Shown: one piece after another, positions 1-6,873 of the stretch
Numbering within the stretch: the first letter of the stretch is position 1
Layout: every line of letters begins with the position of its first letter
Program-made: the position numbers and the translations under genes
The notes under the pieces: generated by a model
Told to the model about the DNA's origin: nothing
Databases searched by the model: none
The model's input: only the letters and a program-made list of their open reading frames with translations
NCBI GenBank assembly: GCA_003670425.1
Contig: QWRL01000126.1
Span: 1 to 6,940 of the forward strand
Length of the DNA: 6,940 nucleotides
Direction: 5' to 3'
Source of the DNA: Chloroflexota bacterium
GTDB lineage: Bacteria; Chloroflexota; Anaerolineae; Anaerolineales; UBA11657

Positions 1-142
1 CAACAAAGTTTATGCCGACCGCAAGCGCAGCGGTCAGCGCCGCATGCGAATCGGATGCGTTCACCGTCCAGCCAAACTGCATTGTGCCAAGGCAGAGCTG
101 CGATACCTTCAAACCCGTCCGTCCCAGATTGCGATATTGCAT
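1..142 (-). CDS. Aldo/keto reductase, N-terminal part (runs off the left edge)
   Basis: Reading the minus strand from the ATG at 142 gives 47 residues. They begin MQYRNLGRTGLKVSQLCLGT and continue through MQFGW to GINFV at the window edge. This is the characteristic opening of aldo/keto reductases (NADPH-dependent cytosolic oxidoreductases with a TIM barrel): the N-terminal hairpin, then strand beta-1 carrying the LCLGTMQFG motif. In this family GxNF(I/V) is normally followed by DTA, whose Asp belongs to the catalytic Asp-Tyr-Lys-His tetrad. The window stops just before that codon (its first base, G, fits Asp), so no catalytic residue is visible and the substrate cannot be predicted. An in-frame ATG at 172 would add ten residues, but the family consensus begins at the 142 start. 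No clear Shine-Dalgarno precedes either ATG. The gene diverges from rarD. Family assignment is strong; completeness is unknown. Confidence 0.9.
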   Translation of the reverse strand, partial: MQYRNLGRTGLKVSQLCLGTMQFGWTVNASDSHAALTAALAVGINFV

Positions 143-194
143 GGTGGTTTCTGATGGGTGGCTGGTGCGCATGCTGGCACGAGCACCTCGTACG

Positions 195-200
195 ATTATA
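195..200 (-). promoter_or_regulatory. Minus-strand -10 box (TATAAT) for the aldo/keto reductase gene
   Basis: The minus strand reads a perfect TATAAT here, in an otherwise GC-rich background. Transcription would start near 188, giving a leader of about 46 nt before the ATG at 142. No good TTGACA-like -35 is present: the 17-bp-spaced hexamer is AAAGCG. The promoter may therefore be weak, depend on an activator, or use a non-housekeeping sigma factor. This is a motif match only. Confidence 0.5.
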
Positions 201-206
201 GGGTGT

Positions 207-218
207 GCTGCGCGCAGC
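207..218. promoter_or_regulatory. 12-bp perfect palindrome between divergent promoters, candidate operator
   Basis: GCTGCGCGCAGC is its own reverse complement. Its centre (212.5) lies almost exactly midway between the minus-strand TATAAT (195-200) and the plus-strand TATACT (226-231), about where the -35 regions of both promoters would be. A protein bound here could control the aldo/keto reductase gene and rarD together. GCGC-rich words are common in this genome, so chance is a real alternative. No regulator gene lies in the window to pair it with. Confidence 0.35.
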
Positions 219-222
219 GCTT

Positions 223-231
223 TGCTATACT
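223..231 (+). promoter_or_regulatory. Extended -10 promoter for rarD (TGcTATACT)
   Basis: TG-N-TATACT is an extended -10 element, which can work without a good -35 hexamer. The 17-bp-spaced -35 position reads GTGTGC and does not match. The start site would fall near 238, leaving a leader of about 49 nt before the rarD ATG at 287. It lies back-to-back with the minus-strand TATAAT, with only 25 bp between the two hexamers, so polymerase occupancy at the two promoters should compete. Confidence 0.5.
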
Positions 232-239
232 GCCTGCAC

Positions 240-256
240 CCGCCCGCAATGGGCGG
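240..256 (+). promoter_or_regulatory. Short hairpin at the predicted 5' end of the rarD mRNA
   Basis: CCGCCC (240-245) and GGGCGG (251-256) are perfectly complementary across a 5-nt GCAAT loop. The hairpin sits within a few bases of the transcription start predicted from the extended -10 box. A 5'-terminal stem can protect an mRNA from decay. No T tract follows, so it is not an intrinsic terminator. A stem this short is weak evidence in GC-rich DNA. Confidence 0.25.
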
Positions 257-286
257 TTCGCTTTCTCCCACGGCAACAATCAATTG

Positions 287-1189
287 ATGAATCGCGGAGC
301 ACTTGCGGCAGCGGGCGCCTACATTTTTTGGGGTGTGCTGCCTTTGTACTGGCGCCTGCTGGGCAGCGTGCCGGCGCTTGAGATTCTTGCGCATCGCGCA
401 GTCTGGGCACTGCTGCTGTGCCTGGCGCTGCTCGCGCAGCAGCGCCGCTGGCACTGGCTGTTGCGCGCCGTGCGCAGTCCGCGCATCCTGCTCACCTTTT
501 GCGCCACGGCCGCGCTGCTGCTTGCCAACTGGTTCATCTATCTGTGGGCTGTGCAAACCGGGCATGTAGTGGAGGCCAGCCTTGGTTACTTTATTAATCC
601 GCTGCTGAATGTGGTGCTGGGTGTGATTGTGCTGCATGAGCGCCTGCGGCGCGGCCAGCTGCTGGCGGTGCTGCTGGCCGCAGCCGGCGTGCTGGCGTTT
701 GCATGGGCGCTGCGCGCGCCGCCATGGATTGCGCTTTCACTTGCATTGACCTTTGGCGCGTACGGCTTGCTGCGCAAGCTGGCGGCACTGGGATCACTGG
801 AGGGTTTGGTGCTGGAGATGCTGCTGGCGGCCGGGCCAGCACTGGCGTACTTGCTGTGGCTGCAGCGCAGTGGCGCGGCCGCGTTCGGCGGTGCGACGCT
901 CGCGCAGGGCCTGGTGCCGGCGGGCAGCGGGTTCGTGACGGCGGTGCCGCTGCTTTTATTTGCGAGCGGTGCCCGGCGCGTATCGCTTGTGACGCTGGGC
1001 TTGCTGCAGTATGTGGCGCCCACGCTGCAGTTTCTGCTGGGCGTGTTTGTGTTTGGCGAGACGCAAAGCCCGCAGCGCCTGGCAGCGTTTGGTGTGATCT
1101 GGCTGGCGTTGCTGCTCTACTCGGCAGAGGCAATCGGGCAGCAGCGCGCACAGGCCGGCCGGGCGGCACCGGGTGCCGGCGCTGCATGA
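287..1189 (+). CDS. rarD: RarD-type EamA-family permease (DMT superfamily)
   Basis: The 300-residue product is an inner-membrane permease of the drug/metabolite transporter superfamily, RarD branch (named 'chloramphenicol-sensitive protein' in E. coli; the real substrate is not established). Length matches the roughly 296-residue E. coli protein. The N-terminus AAAGAYIFWGVLPLYWRLL aligns with the RarD opening, and EILAHRAVW (near residues 31-39) is a RarD hallmark. EASLGYFINPLLNVVLG (96-112) and TLGLLQYVAPTLQFLLG (236-252) are the equivalent segments of the two EamA repeats. About ten hydrophobic helices are expected, with a short polar C-terminus. I chose the ATG at 287 because family similarity begins there. 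The in-frame ATG at 158 would lie upstream of the predicted promoter and adds 43 residues unlike a RarD N-terminus. No strong Shine-Dalgarno is visible. It diverges from the aldo/keto reductase gene and lies 106 bp ahead of the ABC operon. Confidence 0.92.
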   Translation: MNRGALAAAGAYIFWGVLPLYWRLLGSVPALEILAHRAVWALLLCLALLAQQRRWHWLLRAVRSPRILLTFCATAALLLANWFIYLWAVQTGHVVEASLGYFINPLLNVVLGVIVLHERLRRGQLLAVLLAAAGVLAFAWALRAPPWIALSLALTFGAYGLLRKLAALGSLEGLVLEMLLAAGPALAYLLWLQRSGAAAFGGATLAQGLVPAGSGFVTAVPLLLFASGARRVSLVTLGLLQYVAPTLQFLLGVFVFGETQSPQRLAAFGVIWLALLLYSAEAIGQQRAQAGRAAPGAGAA

Positions 1190-1202
1190 TTGCTGCCGCA
1201 CA

Positions 1203-1255
1203 AGCTGCCATGGTGCTGCAGGCCCGCTGGCTGCTGCCCACAATCCATGGCAGCT
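1203..1255. repeat. Inverted repeat with 11-bp perfect arms upstream of the ABC operon
   Basis: AGCTGCCATGG (1203-1213) and CCATGGCAGCT (1245-1255) are exact reverse complements separated by 31 bp. Arm centres are 42 bp apart, about four helical turns. The right arm lies just upstream of a -10-like box at 1264-1269. The repeat fills much of the 106-bp gap between rarD and the first ABC gene. No T run follows the second arm, so an intrinsic terminator is unlikely. A two-site operator, an mRNA stem-loop or chance are all possible. The arms share the palindromic core CCATGG. Confidence 0.5.
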
Positions 1256-1263
1256 GTCTGCGC

Positions 1264-1269
1264 TATGAT
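1264..1269 (+). promoter_or_regulatory. Weak -10-like box (TATGAT) ahead of the ABC operon
   Basis: TATGAT matches five of six bases of the -10 consensus and sits in the last AT-richer stretch before the first ABC gene. The -35 position (1241-1246, CAATCC) does not match consensus. Transcription would begin near 1276, giving a leader of about 20 nt to the ATG at 1296. Readthrough from rarD could also supply the operon, since no terminator is visible. Confidence 0.25.
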
Positions 1270-1295
1270 TCGCCTTGCGCGCAAAATTAAAATCC

Positions 1296-3086
1296 ATGAA
1301 AAGCAATTCTGAATTTAATATTGCCGGTTTGTACGTATATGACCGGCGCAGCACGCTGCGCTGGGTGTTCTCGCACGTCTGGCGCTACAAGGGTCTGACG
1401 CTGGTGGGCATGCTGCTGACGGTTGGCAGCATTGCCGGCTACTCATTGAGCCCGGTGCTGATTGGGCTGGCCGCGGAGGAGCTGCAAGCGCCCGGGGGCG
1501 GCCGGCTGCTGCTGTACGCGCTGGCCACTCTGGGTGTGCTGATTGGCGATGGTATTTGCAATTTGATTGCGTACTATTGCTTCACAAATGTGGCCAATCG
1601 CTTTCAGGCTGATGCACGCCACGAGTTGTACGCCGCGCTGCTGGGCAAGAGCCAGACATTTCACAGCCGGCAGCGCACCGGCGACATCATGGCGCGCGCC
1701 ACGGATGACACCGGCCTGCTTAGTGAAATGGTTGTGCCGGGCGCAAGCCTGATCTACGAGACCATACTCTCAATTTTGATTCCGCTGCTCTTCATTGGCT
1801 TTACCAACTGGCGCCTGCTGCTGGTGCCGCTGCTGTTTCTGGTGGCATATGTGTTTGCAGTGCGCGACTACACGCGCCAGCTGCTGCCGGTGGCTGCGCG
1901 CCAGCGCGAGCAGTTTGGGCACATGAACGCCGCACTGGAGGAGACCGTCAGCGGCATCGAGCTGGTGAAGGCCAGCTCGCGCGAGGATTTTGAGCGCAGC
2001 AAGTTCCGCGGGAACGCGCGTGCCATCCGCGACTCTTTTGTGGCGCAAGGTGCGATTGAGGCGCGCTACCTGCCGCTGCTTTTATTTGGCGCGACTATTG
2101 CGCTTACCTTCCTGCACAGCCTGTGGCTCTTCCAGAACGCGCAGGCAACGCTGGCGGAAATCATCGGCGTGATGGGGCTGGTGAGTGTGCTGCGCTTCCC
2201 CACCTACATTTCCATTTTTACGTTCTCGCTGGTGCAGGCCGGCCTCGCCAGCAGTGCGCGCATTCTCAAGATCATCGCTGAAGAAACCGAGCTGGATGAG
2301 AACAGCGGCGGGCACACGGCGCCCGTGCGCGGCGAGCTGGTGTTTGACAATGTGTCGTTTGGGTTTGCGGACCGGCCGCTGCTGCATGGTGTCTCTTTGC
2401 GCGCCGCCGCCGGGCAGACAATTGCGATTGTGGGGCAGACGGGCTCCGGCAAAAGCAGCCTGGCGCAGCTGGTGAACCGCAGCTATGACGCCAGCGCGGG
2501 GCGGGTGCTGGTGGACGGTGTTGATGTGCGCGACTGGAGCCTGGATGCATTGCGCTCGCAGATTGGAAAAATTGAGCAGGACATCTTTTTGTTCTCGCGC
2601 ACAATTGCCGAGAACATTGCGTTCGGCAAGCCGCAGGCGCCGCGCGCAGAAATTGAGCAGGCGGCGCGCGACGCGCAAGCCCACGACTTCATCTGCGAGC
2701 AAAAGGACGGCTACGATACGGTGGTGGGCGAGCGCGGCGTCACGCTCTCTGGCGGGCAGCGCCAGCGCATTGCACTGGCGCGCGCGTTCCTCAGCAATCC
2801 GCGCATCCTCATTTTGGATGATGCCACTTCGGCGATAGACAGCGCCACCGAGGACGATATTCAACGCGCCTTGCGGCGTGTGCAGCGCGGCCGCACCACA
2901 ATCTTGATCACGCACCGGCTGGCGCAAATCCGCTGGGCCGACACCATTGTGGTGCTGGACAAGGGGCGCGTGGTGGCTGCGGGCGGGCATGCGGAACTGC
3001 TGCGCAGCTCAGTGCACTATCGGCGCATTTTTTCGCGCTTTGATGCGGCGCTGCCGCCTGCAGAACCGGCGCTGGCCGCCGCCTAG
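1296..3086 (+). CDS. ABC exporter half-transporter, degenerate-site subunit (MdlA/YheI-like)
   Basis: This 596-residue fusion of a transmembrane domain (about 30-315, six helices, roughly 34-56, 71-95, 148-170, 172-190, 258-279 and 285-309) and a C-terminal ATPase domain (about 345-580) is a type I (B-family) ABC exporter subunit of the cytoplasmic membrane. Walker A is GQTGSGKSS (380-388, Lys386), the Q-loop Gln is 428, the signature is canonical LSGGQ (484-488), and the H-loop His is 540. Walker B reads LILDDATSAID: the residue after Asp508 is Asp509 instead of the catalytic Glu. An LDD Walker B with an intact signature is the pattern of E. coli MdlA and of the degenerate partner in heterodimeric exporters. 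The next gene is the expected partner, 4 nt downstream. I chose the ATG at 1296. An in-frame TTG at 1275 adds seven residues and is possible; neither has a clear ribosome site. Substrate (drug, lipid or peptide) cannot be read from sequence. Confidence 0.93.
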   Translation: MKSNSEFNIAGLYVYDRRSTLRWVFSHVWRYKGLTLVGMLLTVGSIAGYSLSPVLIGLAAEELQAPGGGRLLLYALATLGVLIGDGICNLIAYYCFTNVANRFQADARHELYAALLGKSQTFHSRQRTGDIMARATDDTGLLSEMVVPGASLIYETILSILIPLLFIGFTNWRLLLVPLLFLVAYVFAVRDYTRQLLPVAARQREQFGHMNAALEETVSGIELVKASSREDFERSKFRGNARAIRDSFVAQGAIEARYLPLLLFGATIALTFLHSLWLFQNAQATLAEIIGVMGLVSVLRFPTYISIFTFSLVQAGLASSARILKIIAEETELDENSGGHTAPVRGELVFDNVSFGFADRPLLHGVSLRAAAGQTIAIVGQTGSGKSSLAQLVNRSYDASAGRVLVDGVDVRDWSLDALRSQIGKIEQDIFLFSRTIAENIAFGKPQAPRAEIEQAARDAQAHDFICEQKDGYDTVVGERGVTLSGGQRQRIALARAFLSNPRILILDDATSAIDSATEDDIQRALRRVQRGRTTILITHRLAQIRWADTIVVLDKGRVVAAGGHAELLRSSVHYRRIFSRFDAALPPAEPALAAA

Positions 3087-3090
3087 CCCG

Positions 3091-4890
3091 ATGGGTTTCA
3101 TGATGGATGGCCTCGATGCCGAGGCCTACGACCGCACTTACGCCGACCGCGAAGTGGTGGTGCGCGTGCTCACATATTTTCGGCAGCAGCGTTTGCGCGT
3201 TGCGCTTGGTGTTGCCAGTATTGTGGCTTCCGCTGCGGCAGATACGGCACTGCCAATTTATATTTCCTATGCGTTGGATGAACTGGCCGCCGGCCGCGCA
3301 CGGCTGTTGCCGGCGCTGCTGGTGGTGGGCGGGCTGGGTGTGCTGGGCTGGGCGTTGAACTACGCGCGCCGGATGCTGACTGCGCGCGCGGTGGGCGATG
3401 TGGTGCTGCAAATGCGCAGCGACGCCTTCGATGCGGTGCTTGAGCGTGACATGTCGTTCTACGACCAGTTTCAGTCCGGCAAGATTGTCAGCCGCGTGAC
3501 GAGCGACACCCAGGCTTTCTCGCAAGTGGTGGTGCTTGCCATTGATCTGCTCAGCCAGCTGCTGCTGGTGTTTGTGCTTGTGGGTTATTTGTACACGGTC
3601 AGTGCGCAGCTGGCATGGATGCTGGTGGCGCTGGCGCCGTTTGTGGTGGCGCTGGCGTTGGGGTTTCGCTATCTGGCGCGCGCCACCATTACGCAGTCAC
3701 GGCGGGTGGGCGCGCAGGTCAGCGCGCTCATTCAGGAGACGGTCAGCGGTATTGGCGTGGCCAAGACTTTCCGGCAGGAAGGCGCGGTGTACGACACCTT
3801 CCTGCAGGTCAACGAGCAGTCCTTCCGCATCAACCGGCGCGCGGGCTATGTGTTCAGCGGCATTTGGCCGCTGCTAAATATGCTGGCCGGCATTGGCACA
3901 GCGGCGCTGGTGTACTTTGGCGGGATGCGCGTGGTGGGCGGCCTGCTCAGCGCCGGCAGCTGGTACCTGTTTATTCAAGGGCTGGCGCTGTTTTGGTTTC
4001 CGCTCACCAGCATTGCCTCATTTTGGAGCCAGTTTCAGCTGGGGCTGGCTGCAGCCGAGCGCGTGTTCGCGCTGCTGGACGCAGAGCCGCGCGTTGTGCA
4101 GTTGGGGGAGCAGCGCCTGCCGCAGCTGGCCGGCAAAATTGAATTTGAATCAGTTGACTTTGCATATGCGCCAAGCCAGCCGGTGCTGCGCAGTTTTTCG
4201 CTGGGCATCGCTGCCGGCGAGACGGTTGCACTGGTGGGCCACACCGGCTCCGGCAAGTCTTCCATCGTCAAGCTGATTGCGCGCTTCTATGAATTTCAAG
4301 GCGGCAGCCTGCGCATTGACGGCCATGACATCCGGCAGCTGCAGCTTGCAGCGTATCGCGCGCAGCTGGGCATAGTGACGCAGTCGCCGTTCTTGTTTGA
4401 TGGCACAGTGCGCGACAACATTCGCTACGGCCGGCCGGATGCCAGTGCTGAACAAGTGAGCAGCGCTGCCCAACAGGTGGGTGCCGGCGACTGGCTGGAA
4501 AGCCTGCCGCAGGGAATGGATACGCTGGTTGGCGAACGCGGCAGCGCGCTCTCCATGGGGCAGCGCCAGCTGGTGGCGCTGGCGCGCGTGGTGCTGCAGG
4601 ACCCCTCCATTTTTATTCTGGACGAGGCCACTGCCAGCGTTGACCCGCTGACAGAAGCGCTCATTCAAGAGGGGCTCGATGCGCTGGTGCGCGGCCGCAC
4701 ATCAATTGTGATTGCGCACCGGCTGTCCACCATCCGCCATGCCGACCGCATTGTGGTGCTGCGCGCCGGCGAGATTATTGAAACTGGCACGCATGCCCAA
4801 CTGCTGGAGCGCAACGCGCACTATGCCGAGCTCTACAACACTTACTTTCGCCACCAGAGCCTGGCGTACATTGATGCGCCGGTGAATTAA
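3091..4890 (+). CDS. ABC exporter half-transporter, catalytic-site subunit (MdlB/YheH-like)
   Basis: The 599-residue product is the partner subunit of the preceding gene. It has six membrane helices (about 36-61, 72-92, 146-168, 173-192, 258-278 and 287-307) followed by an ATPase domain (about 348-585). Walker A is GHTGSGKSS (383-391, Lys389), the Q-loop Gln is 431, Walker B FILDE has Asp511 and the catalytic Glu512, and the H-loop His is 543. Its signature is LSMGQ (487-491), with Met489 replacing the first Gly of LSGGQ, as in MdlB-like subunits, where this position is also altered. In the heterodimer this signature faces the Walker motifs of the first subunit, so both non-canonical residues share one site, and the other site is fully consensus. 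The gene starts 4 nt after the upstream stop, suggesting translational coupling. ATGs at 3100 and 3103 are alternative starts; no Shine-Dalgarno decides between them. Confidence 0.93.
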   Translation: MGFMMDGLDAEAYDRTYADREVVVRVLTYFRQQRLRVALGVASIVASAAADTALPIYISYALDELAAGRARLLPALLVVGGLGVLGWALNYARRMLTARAVGDVVLQMRSDAFDAVLERDMSFYDQFQSGKIVSRVTSDTQAFSQVVVLAIDLLSQLLLVFVLVGYLYTVSAQLAWMLVALAPFVVALALGFRYLARATITQSRRVGAQVSALIQETVSGIGVAKTFRQEGAVYDTFLQVNEQSFRINRRAGYVFSGIWPLLNMLAGIGTAALVYFGGMRVVGGLLSAGSWYLFIQGLALFWFPLTSIASFWSQFQLGLAAAERVFALLDAEPRVVQLGEQRLPQLAGKIEFESVDFAYAPSQPVLRSFSLGIAAGETVALVGHTGSGKSSIVKLIARFYEFQGGSLRIDGHDIRQLQLAAYRAQLGIVTQSPFLFDGTVRDNIRYGRPDASAEQVSSAAQQVGAGDWLESLPQGMDTLVGERGSALSMGQRQLVALARVVLQDPSIFILDEATASVDPLTEALIQEGLDALVRGRTSIVIAHRLSTIRHADRIVVLRAGEIIETGTHAQLLERNAHYAELYNTYFRHQSLAYIDAPVN

Positions 4891-4902
4891 CGGAACAGTG
4901 TG

Positions 4903-6873
4903 ATGACAGCGCCGCCCGCAATGCGCCCGCGCCCATGGCTGGCGTTGGGCGGGCTGCTTGTGCTGCTGCTGCCCGCGTGCTGGCCATATCTGGCCGGCGA
5001 TTTGCCGCGCACCAATGACACCGAGGCGCTGGTGTTCCGTGCCTATGCACTGCTGCAGTCACTGCGCGCCGGGGATTGGCTGCCGCGCTGGGCACCGCAG
5101 CTTGTGCATGGCTACGGCTACCCGGTATTCCATTATTTTCCAAACCTGACCTTCTATCTGCTGGCGGGTGTGCATCTCATTAGCGGCAGCAGCCTGCTGG
5201 CTGCCTACCGCGTGGTGATGTGCGCAGCGCTTGTGGCGGCCGCTGTGGGAGCGTGGCAGCTGGGCCGCAAACTTTGGGGCCGCGACAGCGCCGGCTTGCT
5301 TGCGGCCGCTGCGTACAGCTACTCGCCATATATTTTGTACACCGCGCATGTGCGCGGTGGCCTGCCGGAAGTGCTGGCGTTGGCTGCGCTGCCGTGGACC
5401 TTGGAGCGCTGGATTGCAGCCGCCAGCGGCAGCCGCCGGGCGCTGCTGGGCGGCGGTGCATTGTATGCGGCAATGATCCTTTCGCACGGCGGCGCTGCGC
5501 TGCAAGCTTCGGTTCCGCTGGCGCTGGGCGCGGTGTGGCTGGGGCGCAGTGCCGGGCTTTGGCGCACGCTGCGCAGCGTGGCCCAGTGTGCGCTGCTGGG
5601 CCTGGCGCTTGCAGCATTCCAGTGGTTGCCCGCGCTGCTGGAGATTGGATACGCACAAGTGCAGCAGGGCTACGGTGCCAGCAACATTCGCTATGACCTG
5701 AACTTTATTGGCTTCGCCGATTTGTTCACCTATCCGCGCCTGCCGCTCAACAGCGACCTGCTGAACCCGCCGGTGCTGCGCCCGCTGGGTGTGGTGGCGC
5801 TGGCTGCAGCGCTGGCTGCGCTGCTTGTGCGCCGCAGGGAAACCGTGGCGTGGGGCCTCGCTGCGTTGGCGGGCTTGTGTGTTTATCTTGCACTGGCGCA
5901 GTCGCGCTGGGTTTGGGATGCGCTGCCGCTGCTGCAGCGCACGCTTTGGCCGTGGCGGCTGCTGGGTCCCGCGGCACTGCTGCTGGCGCTTTTGGCTGCA
6001 GGACTTGATTCTAGTTCGGTCGGCATTCGCCGCTGGCTGGCGCCAGTGCTGCTGCTCGCAATTACGGTTAGCGCACTGCCATTTTTGTTTCCGCCGCGCG
6101 CTTCGCTCACGGCGCCCGGCAGCAGCGCGCAGCTGGCTAACTCTGAGCTGCCGCCGCTGCTGATTGGCACCACCACCACAGCCGAATACTTGCCGCGCTG
6201 GGTGACAGCGCTGCCGGACGGCAGCGCGCAGCGCCTGGCTCTGCAAACCAGCGCTGACCCGGACCGCCTGGAGCGCGCTGCGCTGCCGCCGGATGCATCC
6301 GCCGTGCATGCCAGCAACGGCTGGCTGCGCGACGAATACGAACTGCAGGCTGCGGCACCGTTTGAGTTGCGGTTTCGGCAGTTCTATTTTCCCGGCTGGC
6401 GCGCAGCGCTGGATGGCCAGCCGCTGCAAGTGCGCGTGACAGCGCCTCATGGGTTGATTGCAGTCACTGTACCGGCCGGCAATCACCGCTTGGTGCTGCA
6501 GTTTGGCGCCACACCGGTGCGCGCGGCTGCGGATGCGTTAAGTGCTGCGGCCTGGCTGTGGTGGCTGTTTCAAGTTTCAGCGGGCTTGCTGGTGGGCGCT
6601 GCGCGCACACACAACCCGGATGCAGTGCGGCCGGCAGGCGGGCTGCGTCGCAGCGCCGCTGCCGCCGGCTTGTTTGCGGTTTGCTTTGGTGTGCTGCTAA
6701 ATGTGGATTCGCCCGTGCGGCGCCCGGGGCTGGCAGCCGGCAGCCAGCCGGCTGGGATGCAGCATGCGCTGCAGGCAGATCTAAGCGGCGAGCTGCTGCT
6801 GCATGGCTACGCATTGCGCGGCTTGCAGCTGGACCTTTACTGGCAGGCGCAGCGCCGGCTGGGTGTCCATTAA
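4903..6873 (+). CDS. GT-C-like multi-spanning membrane protein (PTPS-related / YfhO-like), probably cut short by an in-frame TAA
   Basis: The 656-residue product resembles the bacterial '6-pyruvoyl-tetrahydropterin synthase-related' membrane proteins, which despite the name look like GT-C polyprenyl-sugar glycosyltransferases. A first helix (about 12-31) leads to an extracytoplasmic loop with Asp33, Asp39 and Glu41, candidate acidic residues. Next come the family-type motifs PRW (61-63) and GYGYPVF (70-76), then RGGLPEVLALAALPW (151-165) and LSHGG (193-197). Further helices run to about residue 396, with LWPWRLLGP at 348-356. A soluble segment follows with EYLPRWV (428-434) and FYFPGWRAALDGQ (494-506), typical of the YfhO/PTPS-related C-terminal beta domain. 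Two more hydrophobic stretches lie near 545-566 and 583-600. The protein then stops just after LDLYWQAQ, where relatives usually continue. The start could be GTG 4900 or ATG 4903, 9-12 nt after the ABC gene, so it is probably co-transcribed. Catalytic activity is inferred from family only. Confidence 0.82.
   Translation: MTAPPAMRPRPWLALGGLLVLLLPACWPYLAGDLPRTNDTEALVFRAYALLQSLRAGDWLPRWAPQLVHGYGYPVFHYFPNLTFYLLAGVHLISGSSLLAAYRVVMCAALVAAAVGAWQLGRKLWGRDSAGLLAAAAYSYSPYILYTAHVRGGLPEVLALAALPWTLERWIAAASGSRRALLGGGALYAAMILSHGGAALQASVPLALGAVWLGRSAGLWRTLRSVAQCALLGLALAAFQWLPALLEIGYAQVQQGYGASNIRYDLNFIGFADLFTYPRLPLNSDLLNPPVLRPLGVVALAAALAALLVRRRETVAWGLAALAGLCVYLALAQSRWVWDALPLLQRTLWPWRLLGPAALLLALLAAGLDSSSVGIRRWLAPVLLLAITVSALPFLFPPRASLTAPGSSAQLANSELPPLLIGTTTTAEYLPRWVTALPDGSAQRLALQTSADPDRLERAALPPDASAVHASNGWLRDEYELQAAAPFELRFRQFYFPGWRAALDGQPLQVRVTAPHGLIAVTVPAGNHRLVLQFGATPVRAAADALSAAAWLWWLFQVSAGLLVGAARTHNPDAVRPAGGLRRSAAAAGLFAVCFGVLLNVDSPVRRPGLAAGSQPAGMQHALQADLSGELLLHGYALRGLQLDLYWQAQRRLGVH

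Noticed and set aside
158..286. An N-terminal extension of RarD from the ATG at 158
   Set aside because: The extra 43 residues do not look like RarD, and the segment overlaps both predicted promoters. Family similarity begins at the ATG at 287.
1164..1178. CGGCACCGGGTGCCG at the 3' end of rarD as a terminator hairpin
   Set aside because: The stem would leave only a 1-3 nt loop, it lies inside the coding sequence, and no T tract follows.
2082..2990. A 302-codon minus-strand frame inside the first ABC gene, and a 215-codon one at 594-1241 inside rarD
   Set aside because: Both are opposite well-supported genes, lack family features or initiation signals, and have the composition of GC-driven shadows.
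4963..4983. LLLPAC near residues 21-26 of the GT-C-like protein as a lipoprotein lipobox
   Set aside because: Pro at -2 is a poor fit, and the segment is better read as the first membrane helix, followed by the usual first loop of the family.
5059..6486. A 475-codon open frame on the minus strand, antisense to the GT-C-like gene
   Set aside because: Its translation is Gln/Arg/Ala-rich with no recognisable domain. It is the expected by-product of CTG/GCG/CGC-rich codons on the plus strand, where the antisense frame rarely meets a stop.
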